Source: Pararhizobium sp. A13 (lineage in GTDB: Bacteria; Pseudomonadota; Alphaproteobacteria; Rhizobiales; Rhizobiaceae). Taken from it: a stretch of 64,000 bases of DNA. The DNA lies in the NCBI RefSeq assembly GCF_040126305.1, contig NZ_CP149511.1, forward strand, positions 310,001 through 374,000, written 5' to 3'. Every line of letters starts with the position of its first letter. Positions within the stretch are counted from its first letter, which is position 1. Shown piece after piece: positions 26,947 through 35,425 of the stretch. The translations under genes and the position numbers were made by a program. The notes under the pieces were generated by a model that worked only from the letters and a program-made list of their open reading frames with translations, did not search any database and had not been told where the DNA came from.

Positions 26947-27888
26947 CTAATCGACCAACGGACGCATTGCGATGCTTGCCTGGACCGCGGCCGTCATCAG
27001 GGCGAGGGCGGCGTAGCTGTTGGAAATCGCCTCCTCACGCGAAACCATGATGTAGCGTCCCTCCCTGCACGCCTTCAGAAAATTGCAGAAGTCGGGCATG
27101 ACCTCCTCCATGGCCGCGATCTCGTCGGCCGAAGTTCCGCCTGTATCGGTTCGGTAGGGATCAAAAATGAAATTCGCGTCGAATTCGGGCAGACGCTCGG
27201 CGCTGACCTCGATGCGCTCTCCTTCCGGAATGGCATCGATCACCTTCGGGAAGCGGAAGCCTGCATCCCTCAACACCCGGCCGAGCGCGCGATAGGTGTG
27301 GTACGTATTGATCTTGCCGTTCAGCGGCTGGAAGACCGACACGGTGATGCTCGACGTGTCGACGGCTTGCTTCAAGGCGGCGATCCCGCTGCGGTATCGT
27401 CGGTCGAGCACCGCAAGCTTGGCCTGCGTACCGGTCAGCTCCGCAAGGCGAGCGTAGACGTGCGGTGCGCCGAGGCGGGTCGCATCGATGACGACGGTCG
27501 GTGCGATTTTTTCGAGCGCTTCAACCGGGGTCGGCCGTCCTGTGGCGTTAATGATCAGGTCGGGTTTGGTTTCCGCGAGGGTTTCTAGATCGATGTCGTT
27601 CGATCCGACATAGATCATGCCGGAGCTGTCGAAGTCGACACCCGTGAGAAGAGCGCCGGAACGGATATACGGCGTGCCGTGAAGCCCTACGCGCCCATGG
27701 CTTGCCGCCGGAATGACACCGAGTTCGATCAGTGGAATGGTGATGTCGATGTCGTGCAGCGAAGCGATCCGCGTAGGGCGCGCCGGGACCGTCACCGTTC
27801 TTCCGGCGTCGTCGTTGAAGGTGCGGGTTTCCTGCGCGGCCGCGGCAAACGGCAGGAAGATGACGAGGAACAGGATCAGGATTCGCAT
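26947..27888 (-). CDS. Iron-siderophore ABC transporter periplasmic binding protein
   Basis: This 313-residue protein starts at ATG 27888, nine bases after AAGGAG; an earlier ATG at 27906 would overlap the permease. MRILILFLVIFLPFAAAAQ is a signal peptide. The mature protein has the type III binding fold of FecB/FhuD proteins: RTFNDDAGRTVTVPARPTRI, LIELGVIPAASHGR, ETLAETKPDLIINATGRP. It collects the siderophore released by the outer-membrane receptor. It follows the two permease genes, completing a leftward ATPase, permease, permease, binding-protein operon. Confidence 0.92.
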   Translation of the reverse strand: MRILILFLVIFLPFAAAAQETRTFNDDAGRTVTVPARPTRIASLHDIDITIPLIELGVIPAASHGRVGLHGTPYIRSGALLTGVDFDSSGMIYVGSNDIDLETLAETKPDLIINATGRPTPVEALEKIAPTVVIDATRLGAPHVYARLAELTGTQAKLAVLDRRYRSGIAALKQAVDTSSITVSVFQPLNGKINTYHTYRALGRVLRDAGFRFPKVIDAIPEGERIEVSAERLPEFDANFIFDPYRTDTGGTSADEIAAMEEVMPDFCNFLKACREGRYIMVSREEAISNSYAALALMTAAVQASIAMRPLVD

Positions 27889-27902
27889 TTTTGTATACTC
27901 CT

Positions 27903-28955
27903 TCATATCCGGTCGCGCCGGCGCCAGATGAGTGTGACGAGCAGGCCGACGCCGATGATGGCGAGCACGATTCCGGCCGGAATCTGCAAGGGCGCAAACA
28001 GCGTGCGGCCGATCGTATCGGCAACGAGGACGAGGCCGGCCCCGAAAATCGCACTGCCTGCCAGTAGCATGCCTTGGCCACCGTTGATGATCTGCCGGGA
28101 GAGATGTGGCGCTATCAAGCCGACAAACCCTAAGCTGCCGGCGCAGGAAACCGCCGTTGCAGTGAGCAAGACGGGGGCGGCGATCGTTGCAATACGCAGC
28201 AGTCCGATGCGGACGCCAAGACCAATGGCAGTTGTCTCGCCCAGCAGGCTGACATCGGCGGCACGCGCGGTCACAATCAGAAGACTTCCTCCGATCATCA
28301 GGCTTACGAGGGCGACCGGGAGCATTTCGCTCTGCACGCCGGCCAGGCTGCCGGCCATCCAGACCATGGCAGCCTGGACTCTGTCGATGTCCGCCGCCGT
28401 CAGGATCAGTGCGAGCACCGCCGACAGGAACCAGGAAAGACCGATGCCGATGAGAATGAAGCGCAGGCCGGACAGAGTTCGGGCGATCGCAATTGCGGCG
28501 ACGGCCACGCACAGACCGCCGAACATACCGACGAAGGGTCGGCTTAGAAGCGGCGCATTCGGGAAGGCGAGCATGAGGGAGATCACCGCGAGGCTGGCTC
28601 CTTCCCTGACGCCAAGCAGCCCGGGATCGGCCAGGCCGTTGCGGGTCAGTGTTTGAAGAGCGGCACCCGAAAGACCGAGCATCGCACCGCAAGCGAGCGC
28701 CATAACGACGCGCGGCAGCCGGAGATCGCCGACAACGGACAGTGCTTGGGCGGCCGTACCGTCCCCACTCGCGATAAAGGCGAGGAGTTCTGCCAGGCCC
28801 GCCCGCCCGCTTCCGGTGGCCAGTGCGCCCAGGCTCGCGAGGGCGAGCGATGCGAAAAGAACCACGGCGATCGTCAACCTTTGCCGGTGAACCTTCATGG
28901 CAAGGGGACCGAGCACGATTCGCCGGTAGGCGTGGAAGCCGTCCCGCACACTCAC
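27903..28955 (-). CDS. FecCD-family iron-siderophore ABC permease (second)
   Basis: This 350-residue inner-membrane protein has nine to ten hydrophobic segments. The FecCD signatures are present: LRLPRVVMALACGAMLGLSG near residue 75, GLADPGLLGVREGASLAV, and the coupling region SLGFVGLIAPHLSRQIINGG near residue 270. It forms the transport channel with the other permease. It overlaps that gene by four bases (28952-28955) and ends 14 bp before the binding-protein start. Confidence 0.93.
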   Translation of the reverse strand: MSVRDGFHAYRRIVLGPLAMKVHRQRLTIAVVLFASLALASLGALATGSGRAGLAELLAFIASGDGTAAQALSVVGDLRLPRVVMALACGAMLGLSGAALQTLTRNGLADPGLLGVREGASLAVISLMLAFPNAPLLSRPFVGMFGGLCVAVAAIAIARTLSGLRFILIGIGLSWFLSAVLALILTAADIDRVQAAMVWMAGSLAGVQSEMLPVALVSLMIGGSLLIVTARAADVSLLGETTAIGLGVRIGLLRIATIAAPVLLTATAVSCAGSLGFVGLIAPHLSRQIINGGQGMLLAGSAIFGAGLVLVADTIGRTLFAPLQIPAGIVLAIIGVGLLVTLIWRRRDRI

Positions 28956-29977
28956 TTGATCGTCCTTGCCACGAGAAGGAGGAAGACGGGGGCGCCGACA
29001 AGGGCGGTCGTGATGCCGGTCGCGATCTCATGCGAGGGCAACAGGTTCCGCGCCGCGATGTCGGCAGCCACGAGAAGCGCCGCACCGAGGGCTGCGGCAA
29101 GGACAAGGGCAACGATGTGCGGTCCGCCTGCAAGCTTGCGGGCGATCGCCGGCACGATCAACCCGATGAACCCGATCGGCCCCGCGACAGCAACAGCGGC
29201 GCCCGAAAGGGCGGCGGCGGCGCAGAGTCCGATGATCCGCGTGGAGCGGACCGGCACCCCGAGCCCTGTCGCGGAGGCGTCGCCCAGCGCCATGGCATCG
29301 AGGCGCGGAGTGATCATTGCTGCGGCCAGCATGGCGGCCACCACCATTGGAAGGGCTGAAACGACGTCAGGCCGCGAAACCCCGGCGAGGTCCCCCACCA
29401 GCCAGAGGCGTACCTGTTCCAGGGTGTCCTGGTCGAGAATCAGGATGGCCGAAACGAAGGCCGACGCCAGTGCCGACAGTGCTATTCCGCAGAAGATCAG
29501 CTTGGTCATCGTCAAGCCGACGCGCCCGGCCGAGGCAATGGTGAGCACGATGAGAAACAGTGCGCCGCCGCCGGTCGCCGCCAGAAGGGAGCGGGTAAGA
29601 CCTTGCGGCTGGAGGGCGGCAGGCAGGGCGGCACTGGCGACCACCGCAAGGCTTGCGCCCGCGTTCAGGCCGAGAATATGTGGTTCTCCCAGCGGATTCC
29701 GCAACAATGACTGCAATAGCAGCCCCGCCATCGCAGACGAGGCGCCGCATATAAGTGCGGCGACGAGACGGGGCAGGCGCAGGTTCACGAGTACCTGCTG
29801 ATCGAACGAGCCCGGATCGAAAGCCGTCGCTGCCTCGACGAGAACGGAAATCGGTACGGGTCGGGCTCCCGTCGATAGATGCAGGATCGCAAGCAGGAGC
29901 GTTGCAGCCAATGTCGGCGAGAGCCAAAGCCAACCAGCGAGAAAGGAATGACGCCGTATGCGGCAGCGGGACGTCAT
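28952..29977 (-). CDS. FecCD-family iron-siderophore ABC permease (first)
   Basis: This 341-residue inner-membrane permease is the partner of the one that follows. Signatures: LRLPRLVAALICGASSAMAG near residue 47, NPLGEPHILGLNAGASLAVV, and the coupling loop PIGFIGLIVPAIARKLAGGP near residue 270. It overlaps the ATPase gene by four bases and the second permease by four bases, so all are translationally coupled. Confidence 0.93.
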   Translation of the reverse strand: MTSRCRIRRHSFLAGWLWLSPTLAATLLLAILHLSTGARPVPISVLVEAATAFDPGSFDQQVLVNLRLPRLVAALICGASSAMAGLLLQSLLRNPLGEPHILGLNAGASLAVVASAALPAALQPQGLTRSLLAATGGGALFLIVLTIASAGRVGLTMTKLIFCGIALSALASAFVSAILILDQDTLEQVRLWLVGDLAGVSRPDVVSALPMVVAAMLAAAMITPRLDAMALGDASATGLGVPVRSTRIIGLCAAAALSGAAVAVAGPIGFIGLIVPAIARKLAGGPHIVALVLAAALGAALLVAADIAARNLLPSHEIATGITTALVGAPVFLLLVARTIK

Positions 29978-30795
29978 GGCGGAGTGCCTCGGCCGGCGCG
30001 GGATGGCAGAAAGGCCGGCCTTCCGGTCTGTGGATGGACAAGACGACTGACCTCAGTATCGAAGACAGCGCCGATCAGGTCGGCGCTGCAGGCGTGCGGG
30101 TCCTCAACGACAGTATGGATTTGGCCGTCTTTCAAAAAGACCAGCCGGTCCGCATATTGCAGGGCGGCATTGAGATCGTGTAGCACGGCCACGACCGTTC
30201 GCCCATGGTCCCGGCTCAGGCTTGCGATCAACTCCATCACATCGACCTGATAGCGCAGGTCGAGGAACGTCGTCGGCTCATCGAAAAGGATCGCCGCCGT
30301 TTCCTGTGCAAGGGTCATGGCAATGAAAGCGCGTTGCCGCTGGCCGCCGGAGAGCCTGTCGACGGCACGGTTCGTCAGATCTCCAAGCCGTGTCGCCGTG
30401 AGCGCCCTGGCGACCGCCTCTTCGTCGGCATCCGTCCACTGCCGAAGGAAACCTTGATGCGGATAACGCCCCCGGGAAACGAGATCGTAAACTGTCATCC
30501 CCACCGGGACGACAGGCCCCTGGGGCAGGAGTCCCAGCTTTTTCGCGATGTCCCGGGTTGGCAACCGCATCATTTCCTGACCATCGAGCAGGACAGTCCC
30601 CCCCGCCGGCTTGAGCACGCGCGACAGGATGGAAAGCAAGGTGGACTTTCCCGATCCGTTCGGACCGGCCAACACGGTCAGCTTTCCTCTCGGAACGAGT
30701 AGAGAAACACCCTTCAGAACCTGCAAGGCTCCATCGTATGCCGCCGCGATGTCGAGCGCTTCCACGAGTGGGGTTGCTTGGGCTTTTGTCATCAT
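29974..30795 (-). CDS. Iron-siderophore ABC transporter ATP-binding protein (FecE/FhuC-like)
   Basis: This 273-residue ATPase has Walker A GPNGSGKST near residue 41, signature LSGGQRQRAFIAMTLAQ near residue 144 and Walker B AAILFDEPTTFLD near residue 165. It is first in the leftward siderophore operon. Its upstream region is shared with the divergent TonB-dependent receptor and has a TGA-N9-TCA box at 30836-30850, about 40 bp before the start, with a TTGACT -35 box (30851-30846) overlapping it. Confidence 0.94.
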   Translation of the reverse strand: MMTKAQATPLVEALDIAAAYDGALQVLKGVSLLVPRGKLTVLAGPNGSGKSTLLSILSRVLKPAGGTVLLDGQEMMRLPTRDIAKKLGLLPQGPVVPVGMTVYDLVSRGRYPHQGFLRQWTDADEEAVARALTATRLGDLTNRAVDRLSGGQRQRAFIAMTLAQETAAILFDEPTTFLDLRYQVDVMELIASLSRDHGRTVVAVLHDLNAALQYADRLVFLKDGQIHTVVEDPHACSADLIGAVFDTEVSRLVHPQTGRPAFLPSRAGRGTPP

Positions 30796-30835
30796 GTCGC
30801 AATCATTCAGTTTCCAGCGTTTTGCGTGTATTTGT

Positions 30836-30850
30836 TGAATGTAGTAGTCA
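30836..30850. promoter_or_regulatory. RirA-type iron box (IRO, TGA-N9-TCA), leftward operon
   Basis: TGAATGTAGTAGTCA fits the IRO motif TGA-N9-TCA bound by the rhizobial iron regulator RirA. The 16-bp sequence 30836-30851 is repeated exactly, inverted, at 30981-30996. Here it overlaps the -35 region of the siderophore ABC operon, a position that suits repression when iron is plentiful. Confidence 0.7.
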
Positions 30851-30981
30851 ACATCTCACCGGTGAAAAATTCCTCATTTAGCCACGGCGAATATCGCTCA
30901 AAGCGCGCCTTCCGCACCGGAAAACCCTAAAAGTCCCGTTCGATCACTTCAGGTTGGAAAGCTTCGGAAGCGTCGTAAACT

Positions 30982-30996
30982 TGACTACTACATTCA
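30982..30996. promoter_or_regulatory. RirA-type iron box (IRO), receptor promoter
   Basis: TGACTACTACATTCA is the inverted copy of the box at 30836-30850. It lies inside a promoter reading rightwards, TTGACT (30981-30986), 17 bp, GATAAA (31004-31009), about 50 bp before the receptor gene. Both divergent units should therefore respond to the same iron signal. Confidence 0.7.
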
Positions 30997-31058
30997 TGAA
31001 TTCGATAAAGCCAGCCGCACTCGATTTGAGCGTTTCCACACGGGGGTTTTGACTGCAC

Positions 31059-33218
31059 ATGATGTTGAAGCGGCTGGAGCAGAGGAAGACACTTTCTCTT
31101 ATCCTCTTGGCAGGAGTTTTTTTTCCGTTTCAGGCCTATGGGGAAGAGCCGGCCGTACCCAAATCGTCGCGTCTCACGAATGAAGACGTAACGACTTTGG
31201 AGAAAATCACGACTACGGGCGAGAGGAGCTCGACGGAGGGCTATCAGCCCGTGTCGACATCGACTGCCACCCGCACCGAGACGCCGTTGCTGGATATTCC
31301 GCAAGCCGTCAATATTGTCAGTTCCGAGGTTCTGACAGATCAGCACGCCACGACGCTGGATGAAGCGTTGGCAAACATTAGCGGCATATCCCAGGCCAAC
31401 ACCCTTGGCGGGACGCAGGACTCGGTGATCCGCAGGGGCTTCGGCGACAATCGCGACGGCTCTATCCTGACGAATGGCCTGAAGACTGCCCTGCCGCGGT
31501 CCTTCAATGCGATGACAGACAGGGTCGAAGTTCTGAAAGGGCCCGCCTCGACGCTTTATGGCATCCTCGATCCCGGCGGTATGGTGAACGTCGTGACGAA
31601 AAAGCCGCAGGATACTTTTGGGGGCGAAGTCTATGGCAGCCTTTCCAGCTTTGGTGGTGGCTCAAGCGGATTCGACTTCACGGGTCCGATCGAGGGGACA
31701 GATCTCTCCTACCGGCTGATCGGCGACTATCAGCACACCCAGTATTGGCGTAACTTCGGCGAAACGGAGCGATGGTTGATCAACCCGTCGCTCACCTGGA
31801 CGGGTGAGGATACCGAAGTAACCGTCACCTATATGCATGAGGATTATAGTGTTCCCTTCGATCGAGGCACTATTTTCGATCTGACCACAGGGCATGCCGT
31901 CGCCGTGGATCGCAAGATCCGATTCGACGAGCCCTACAATATCACCGATGGCCATTCCGACATGGTGCAGATCGACGTGGACCGGCAGTTGTCCGACGAC
32001 TGGAAGCTGTCTCTCGACTACAGCTACAGCCGAAACGTCTATTCAGACAATCAGGCGCGCGTGATGGCCTATGATTCCGTCACCGGCGATGTGACGCGCC
32101 GTGCCGACGCGACGCAGAATTCCACGATCTACAATCACGCCCTGCGCGCTGATCTGACCGGCGACGTCGAGATTGGCGGCTTCCAGCACGACGTCTTGAT
32201 CGGCGCATCCTATGACTACAGCGACACGCTGCGCACCGACATGATCCGTTGCGGGAACACCATGGGGTTCAACATCTACAATCCGGTTTATGGCACTCTC
32301 TCAAAATGCACGACCGTGTCGGCAGTGGACAGCGACCAAACGGAAAAACTATCCACGGCATCCGCTTATTTCCAGGACTCCTGGCATCTTGACGACCAGT
32401 GGATCCTCGTCGGGGGGCTCCGTTACCAGTATTACGATCTGATGGCCGGAAAGGGTCGGCCCTTCGTGACCAACACCGACAGTTATGGTGGTGCCCTCAT
32501 TCCAAATGGAGGCATCGTCTACAAGCTGAGACCAGACGTTTCTCTCTACGCCAATGCTGCGAAAACCTTCCGGCCTCAGTCCTCGATCGCCAACTACTAT
32601 GGCAATCTCGATCCAGAGGAGGGCGTCTCCTACGAGATCGGGGCCAAATTCGAGCTGCCCGCGGGAGTGACGGCCAATGTGGCGCTGTACACATCCGACA
32701 AGGAGAATGTTGCCTATTCGGAGGATATCGGAGGCGTCACGGTGGTCAAGACAGCGGGTCTCGTGCGCGCTCGCGGCGTAGAGGTCGACCTTGCAGGATC
32801 GCTCACCGACAATATCGATGTCATCGCGAGCTATGGTTTCACCGATGCGAAAGTGCTTGACGGTGATTATGCAGGCCTGCGGCCGGTGAACGTACCTCGG
32901 CATACCGGATCGCTCTACCTCGCTTATGATTTCGGCGAAGTCGGCTCGAATGGCAATACGCTCAAGGTCGGCGGCGGAATCCGTGCTGTCGGGCAGCGCG
33001 CTGGGATCAACACCAATGCCTATGATCTGCCTGGTTATGCGGTTGTCGATGCCTTTGCAGCCTATACCTTCGATCTTGAGCGGCCGGTGACCGCGCAGCT
33101 CAATTTGAAAAACCTGTTCGACAAGACCTATTACACGTCATCAATAGGTTCGACAGCGCTGGGAAACCAAATCGGCGAGCCGTTCAATGCGACCTTGACA
33201 GCGAAAGTGCGGTTCTAG
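31059..33218 (+). CDS. TonB-dependent siderophore receptor
   Basis: This 719-residue outer-membrane receptor has a signal peptide (LSLILLAGVFFPFQAYGEE). The plug domain starts near residue 70 (RTETPLLDIPQAVNIVSSEV) and includes the family element VEVLKGPASTLYGILDPGG, followed by a long beta-barrel ending in TLTAKVRF with the terminal Phe needed for barrel insertion. The layout matches FhuA/FoxA/FpvA-like siderophore receptors (a ferric-hydroxamate or similar ligand is possible). There is no N-terminal signalling extension. It diverges from the siderophore ABC operon and shares the RirA-type boxes. Confidence 0.94.
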   Translation: MMLKRLEQRKTLSLILLAGVFFPFQAYGEEPAVPKSSRLTNEDVTTLEKITTTGERSSTEGYQPVSTSTATRTETPLLDIPQAVNIVSSEVLTDQHATTLDEALANISGISQANTLGGTQDSVIRRGFGDNRDGSILTNGLKTALPRSFNAMTDRVEVLKGPASTLYGILDPGGMVNVVTKKPQDTFGGEVYGSLSSFGGGSSGFDFTGPIEGTDLSYRLIGDYQHTQYWRNFGETERWLINPSLTWTGEDTEVTVTYMHEDYSVPFDRGTIFDLTTGHAVAVDRKIRFDEPYNITDGHSDMVQIDVDRQLSDDWKLSLDYSYSRNVYSDNQARVMAYDSVTGDVTRRADATQNSTIYNHALRADLTGDVEIGGFQHDVLIGASYDYSDTLRTDMIRCGNTMGFNIYNPVYGTLSKCTTVSAVDSDQTEKLSTASAYFQDSWHLDDQWILVGGLRYQYYDLMAGKGRPFVTNTDSYGGALIPNGGIVYKLRPDVSLYANAAKTFRPQSSIANYYGNLDPEEGVSYEIGAKFELPAGVTANVALYTSDKENVAYSEDIGGVTVVKTAGLVRARGVEVDLAGSLTDNIDVIASYGFTDAKVLDGDYAGLRPVNVPRHTGSLYLAYDFGEVGSNGNTLKVGGGIRAVGQRAGINTNAYDLPGYAVVDAFAAYTFDLERPVTAQLNLKNLFDKTYYTSSIGSTALGNQIGEPFNATLTAKVRF

Positions 33219-33673
33219 GAACCACACGGAATCCGTCGTCTTCGCCCGCAGTGAAGCTATCCTACTCCTTGACGAAAGCCTGTTTTGTTCGGTCCTCCAG
33301 CAAGCTCCATCGAGGGGACGGAGGTATGGCCTGCGCTCGCTGTCATTCTTCACGTAATGTGGCGGATTGGCACAGCATTCAATGATCGAGCCAGGGCATG
33401 AGAATGCCGCTGGCCCACATCATCGGCGTGTGAACAACAACGCCACAAGATGCGTCCAGTCGGGACGCAGAGCGAGGACAAGATCGCTCCCGCGGGTGGG
33501 GCTCTGACCGCGCACACCCCCGTGATCCGTCCAACCCTGAACGCCAACATGTGGCGCTCACGCAGCGACCGCGGAGAGAACCCAGGACCCGACACTGATC
33601 ACAAACTGGAGAACCACGTTTGACAACAGCGATTAGAGAACCCCCTGGGACGTCATCGCTAAATTCTACGCTT
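33219..33673. other. Gap between receptor and Fic-like gene
   Basis: About 455 bp with only short open frames in both directions whose translations (rich in Arg, Cys and His) do not look like proteins. I see no terminator hairpin with a T-run and no operator. It may be decayed DNA marking the edge of a mobile segment. Confidence 0.35.
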
Positions 33674-34270
33674 CTAGCCCCGCGCGAAATTCAACAAGGG
33701 GTCAATATCATGATTGTCCGCTGCGCGTAGCGCGTTGACATAACGGGCGCGCAACTCGCCGACGTCGGTCAAGCTGCCACCGCCCCAGCTGAAAGGCACG
33801 CCGCCGAGCCGCTCAACCAGGAGGTCGGCCGCCAAGCGCGCGTGACGGCCATTGCCATTGGGGAACGGGTTAATCGCAACAAGGCGATGATGAAATCTGA
33901 TCGCAATCTCATCCGACGGAAAGGTCTCATGTTCGATCCAATACCGGATATCGTTCAGCAGGCTGGTGAGCTCCATTCCGATGCGGTAGGCCTGAATGCC
34001 AATGTTGCGTTCAGTCGTCCGGAACGTGCCGGACCACTGCCAGACTTCGCCAAACATCCGTCTGTGGAGCGTTCGCATAAAGTCTTCTGTCAGTATCCGC
34101 TCGAGCGGCATGCGCCGCCGGCCGCGTGCCCAAGCCGCACCCGCAACGATGTTTTCTTGTTCCGCTTCGTTAAGGTCGTTGCGGTGGGTGATCCAGGTCT
34201 GTAGCAATCCTTCACGCTCTTGCGGTTCAAGCGGTGTGGCGTCGTCAGGTTCCTGAAAAAGGTCCGTCAT
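33674..34270 (-). CDS. Mobile mystery protein B (Fic-family)
   Basis: This 198-residue Fic-fold protein has the Fic core near residue 130: FHHRLVAINPFPNGNGRHAR. The usual core is HPFx(D/E)GNGR; here the invariant catalytic His is Asn (codon AAC where CAC is expected) and the acidic residue is Asn. FicT proteins transfer AMP or other groups to targets using that His, so this copy may be inactive or act differently. It overlaps the upstream XRE gene by four bases. The A/B pair is a known mobile, toxin-antitoxin-like combination of unknown mechanism. Confidence 0.85.
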   Translation of the reverse strand: MTDLFQEPDDATPLEPQEREGLLQTWITHRNDLNEAEQENIVAGAAWARGRRRMPLERILTEDFMRTLHRRMFGEVWQWSGTFRTTERNIGIQAYRIGMELTSLLNDIRYWIEHETFPSDEIAIRFHHRLVAINPFPNGNGRHARLAADLLVERLGGVPFSWGGGSLTDVGELRARYVNALRAADNHDIDPLLNFARG

Positions 34271-34728
34271 GTCTTGTTCCAGAGGTCCCGCTCAGAGAGC
34301 CTGTCGCGGATGTAGGCCTGGACGCGAGCTTCGAAATCGGCGTTATCCGTGCCTTGTGCTTCCAGTCTCATCGTGTGGGCAACACGTTGTAATTCGCGTG
34401 TCGCAATCTTGCGTGCCCGAGCCTCAACGACTGCGTCAAGCGAGCTGTTCGGAACCAGAGCGTAGACCAGTGTGCAATCCAAGGCCTCGGCAGCCCGTCG
34501 CAACGTGTTGAGCTGAATCGTACCTGCCGCTTCCGATTTTTCGATAGTCTCAACCGTTTGAGGCCGAATGCCCATACGTTCACCAAGCTGAGCGCCTGTC
34601 ATGCCAAGGGCGTCGCGTAGCGCGCGAACCCATCCCTTTGGTGGCGCTTTAAACCGATCGGTGGGTTGGAGCGTCTGGAGTCGCTCATCGAGCCGCAGCC
34701 TTGCTCTTTTGCGGATTTGGCTTTTCAT
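34267..34728 (-). CDS. Mobile mystery protein A (XRE-family regulator)
   Basis: This protein of about 153 residues starts at ATG 34728 (MKSQIRKRARLRLDERLQTL); a TTG six codons upstream at 34746 is an alternative. The helix-turn-helix spans residues ~38-75 (RALRDALGMTGAQLGERMGI then RPQTVETIEKSE). It is coupled to the Fic-like gene by a 4-base overlap and presumably represses their shared promoter, where three TATAGGCTGAT-like repeats lie at 34781-34849. Whether it also neutralises the Fic-like partner cannot be told. Confidence 0.87.
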   Translation of the reverse strand: MKSQIRKRARLRLDERLQTLQPTDRFKAPPKGWVRALRDALGMTGAQLGERMGIRPQTVETIEKSEAAGTIQLNTLRRAAEALDCTLVYALVPNSSLDAVVEARARKIATRELQRVAHTMRLEAQGTDNADFEARVQAYIRDRLSERDLWNKT

Positions 34729-34780
34729 CTTGATCTCGAGGCTCAACCTGTAGGTTGAAATATACCGGCTTTTAACAGTT

Positions 34781-34849
34781 TATAGGCTGATCATCAACTT
34801 GTTTTATCAGTCTATAGGCGGATTTGATGCCATATGTATCAGCCTGTAA
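34781..34849. promoter_or_regulatory. Operator cluster upstream of the mobile mystery A/B pair
   Basis: TATAGGCTGAT (34781-34791), ATCAGTCTATA (34806-34816) and ATCAGCCTGTAA (34838-34849) are three copies of one element. The first is inverted relative to the other two, and copies differ by one or two bases. They lie 50-120 bp upstream of the XRE gene, a typical layout for cooperative repressor binding. Confidence 0.65.
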
Positions 34850-34915
34850 CCTGTGAAGGTGCGCCAAGACCAGTATCGCGGGACGACACCCGCGAAACTC
34901 CTCGCGGGCTTGAAA

Positions 34916-35080
34916 CTACAGGCGACGCGTGGCGTTAGGATTGGAAAAGCAAGTCACGACAGAGACGTCGCGCAACTCATCACGTCCGACCAATTCGACA
35001 CCGAGAATGTCGATCCAGAAACGCAGCGATCTTTCAAGGGAAGTGACGGTTATCCCAGGATGGTGGACTTTGAGCACGGA
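34916..35080 (-). pseudogene. VOC/glyoxalase-family N-terminal fragment
   Basis: The leftward frame reads LSVLKVHHPGITVTSLERSL then RFWIDILGVELVGRDEL, the first beta-alpha unit of a glyoxalase/bleomycin-resistance protein with its metal-site His. It stops after about 55 residues. The rest is missing. Confidence 0.6.
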
Positions 35081-35266
35081 TAGCCCCTCATGTATTGCCG
35101 CGATCTTCTCGCAGCAGGAAGAGTGCCTGTTGTACAGGGCGGTCTGAGAAGGCACACAAAGACATCGCGCTTGATTTGGCAGACGTTGCCCACTTCAGCC
35201 CGAAAGCCTTTGAACCCATGGCGAAATTGGCTTACTCCAATATCCCAAAGGCCGGGAGCAGGGCAG

Positions 35267-35404
35267 ATGAACCTAAAGCAACTCCAATATTTTCGTGCGC
35301 TCGCGGAAGAGCTGCGTTTTCGTCGCGCTGCCCATAAGCTGAACATCACCCAATCGCCGCGATTTCATACGCCTGACGACATCCGAACCGTCGCTAAATT
35401 ATAG
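35267..35404 (+). pseudogene. LysR-family regulator, N-terminal stub
   Basis: ATG 35267 starts MNLKQLQYFRALAEELRFRR then AAHKLNITQSP, the first two helices of a LysR helix-turn-helix. The frame then diverges and stops 45 codons in, just before the MocA-like gene. It marks the breakpoint where the nicotinate locus joins older DNA. Confidence 0.7.
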
Positions 35405-35425
35405 TCAGGAACTTTGCATCTCTGG

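Noticed and set aside
26947..29133. A very long leftward open frame spanning the siderophore binding protein and part of the permeases
   Set aside because: Only its last 313 codons match a protein family; the upstream part is Arg/Pro-rich out-of-frame reading of the permease genes, which have clear FecCD signatures in another frame.
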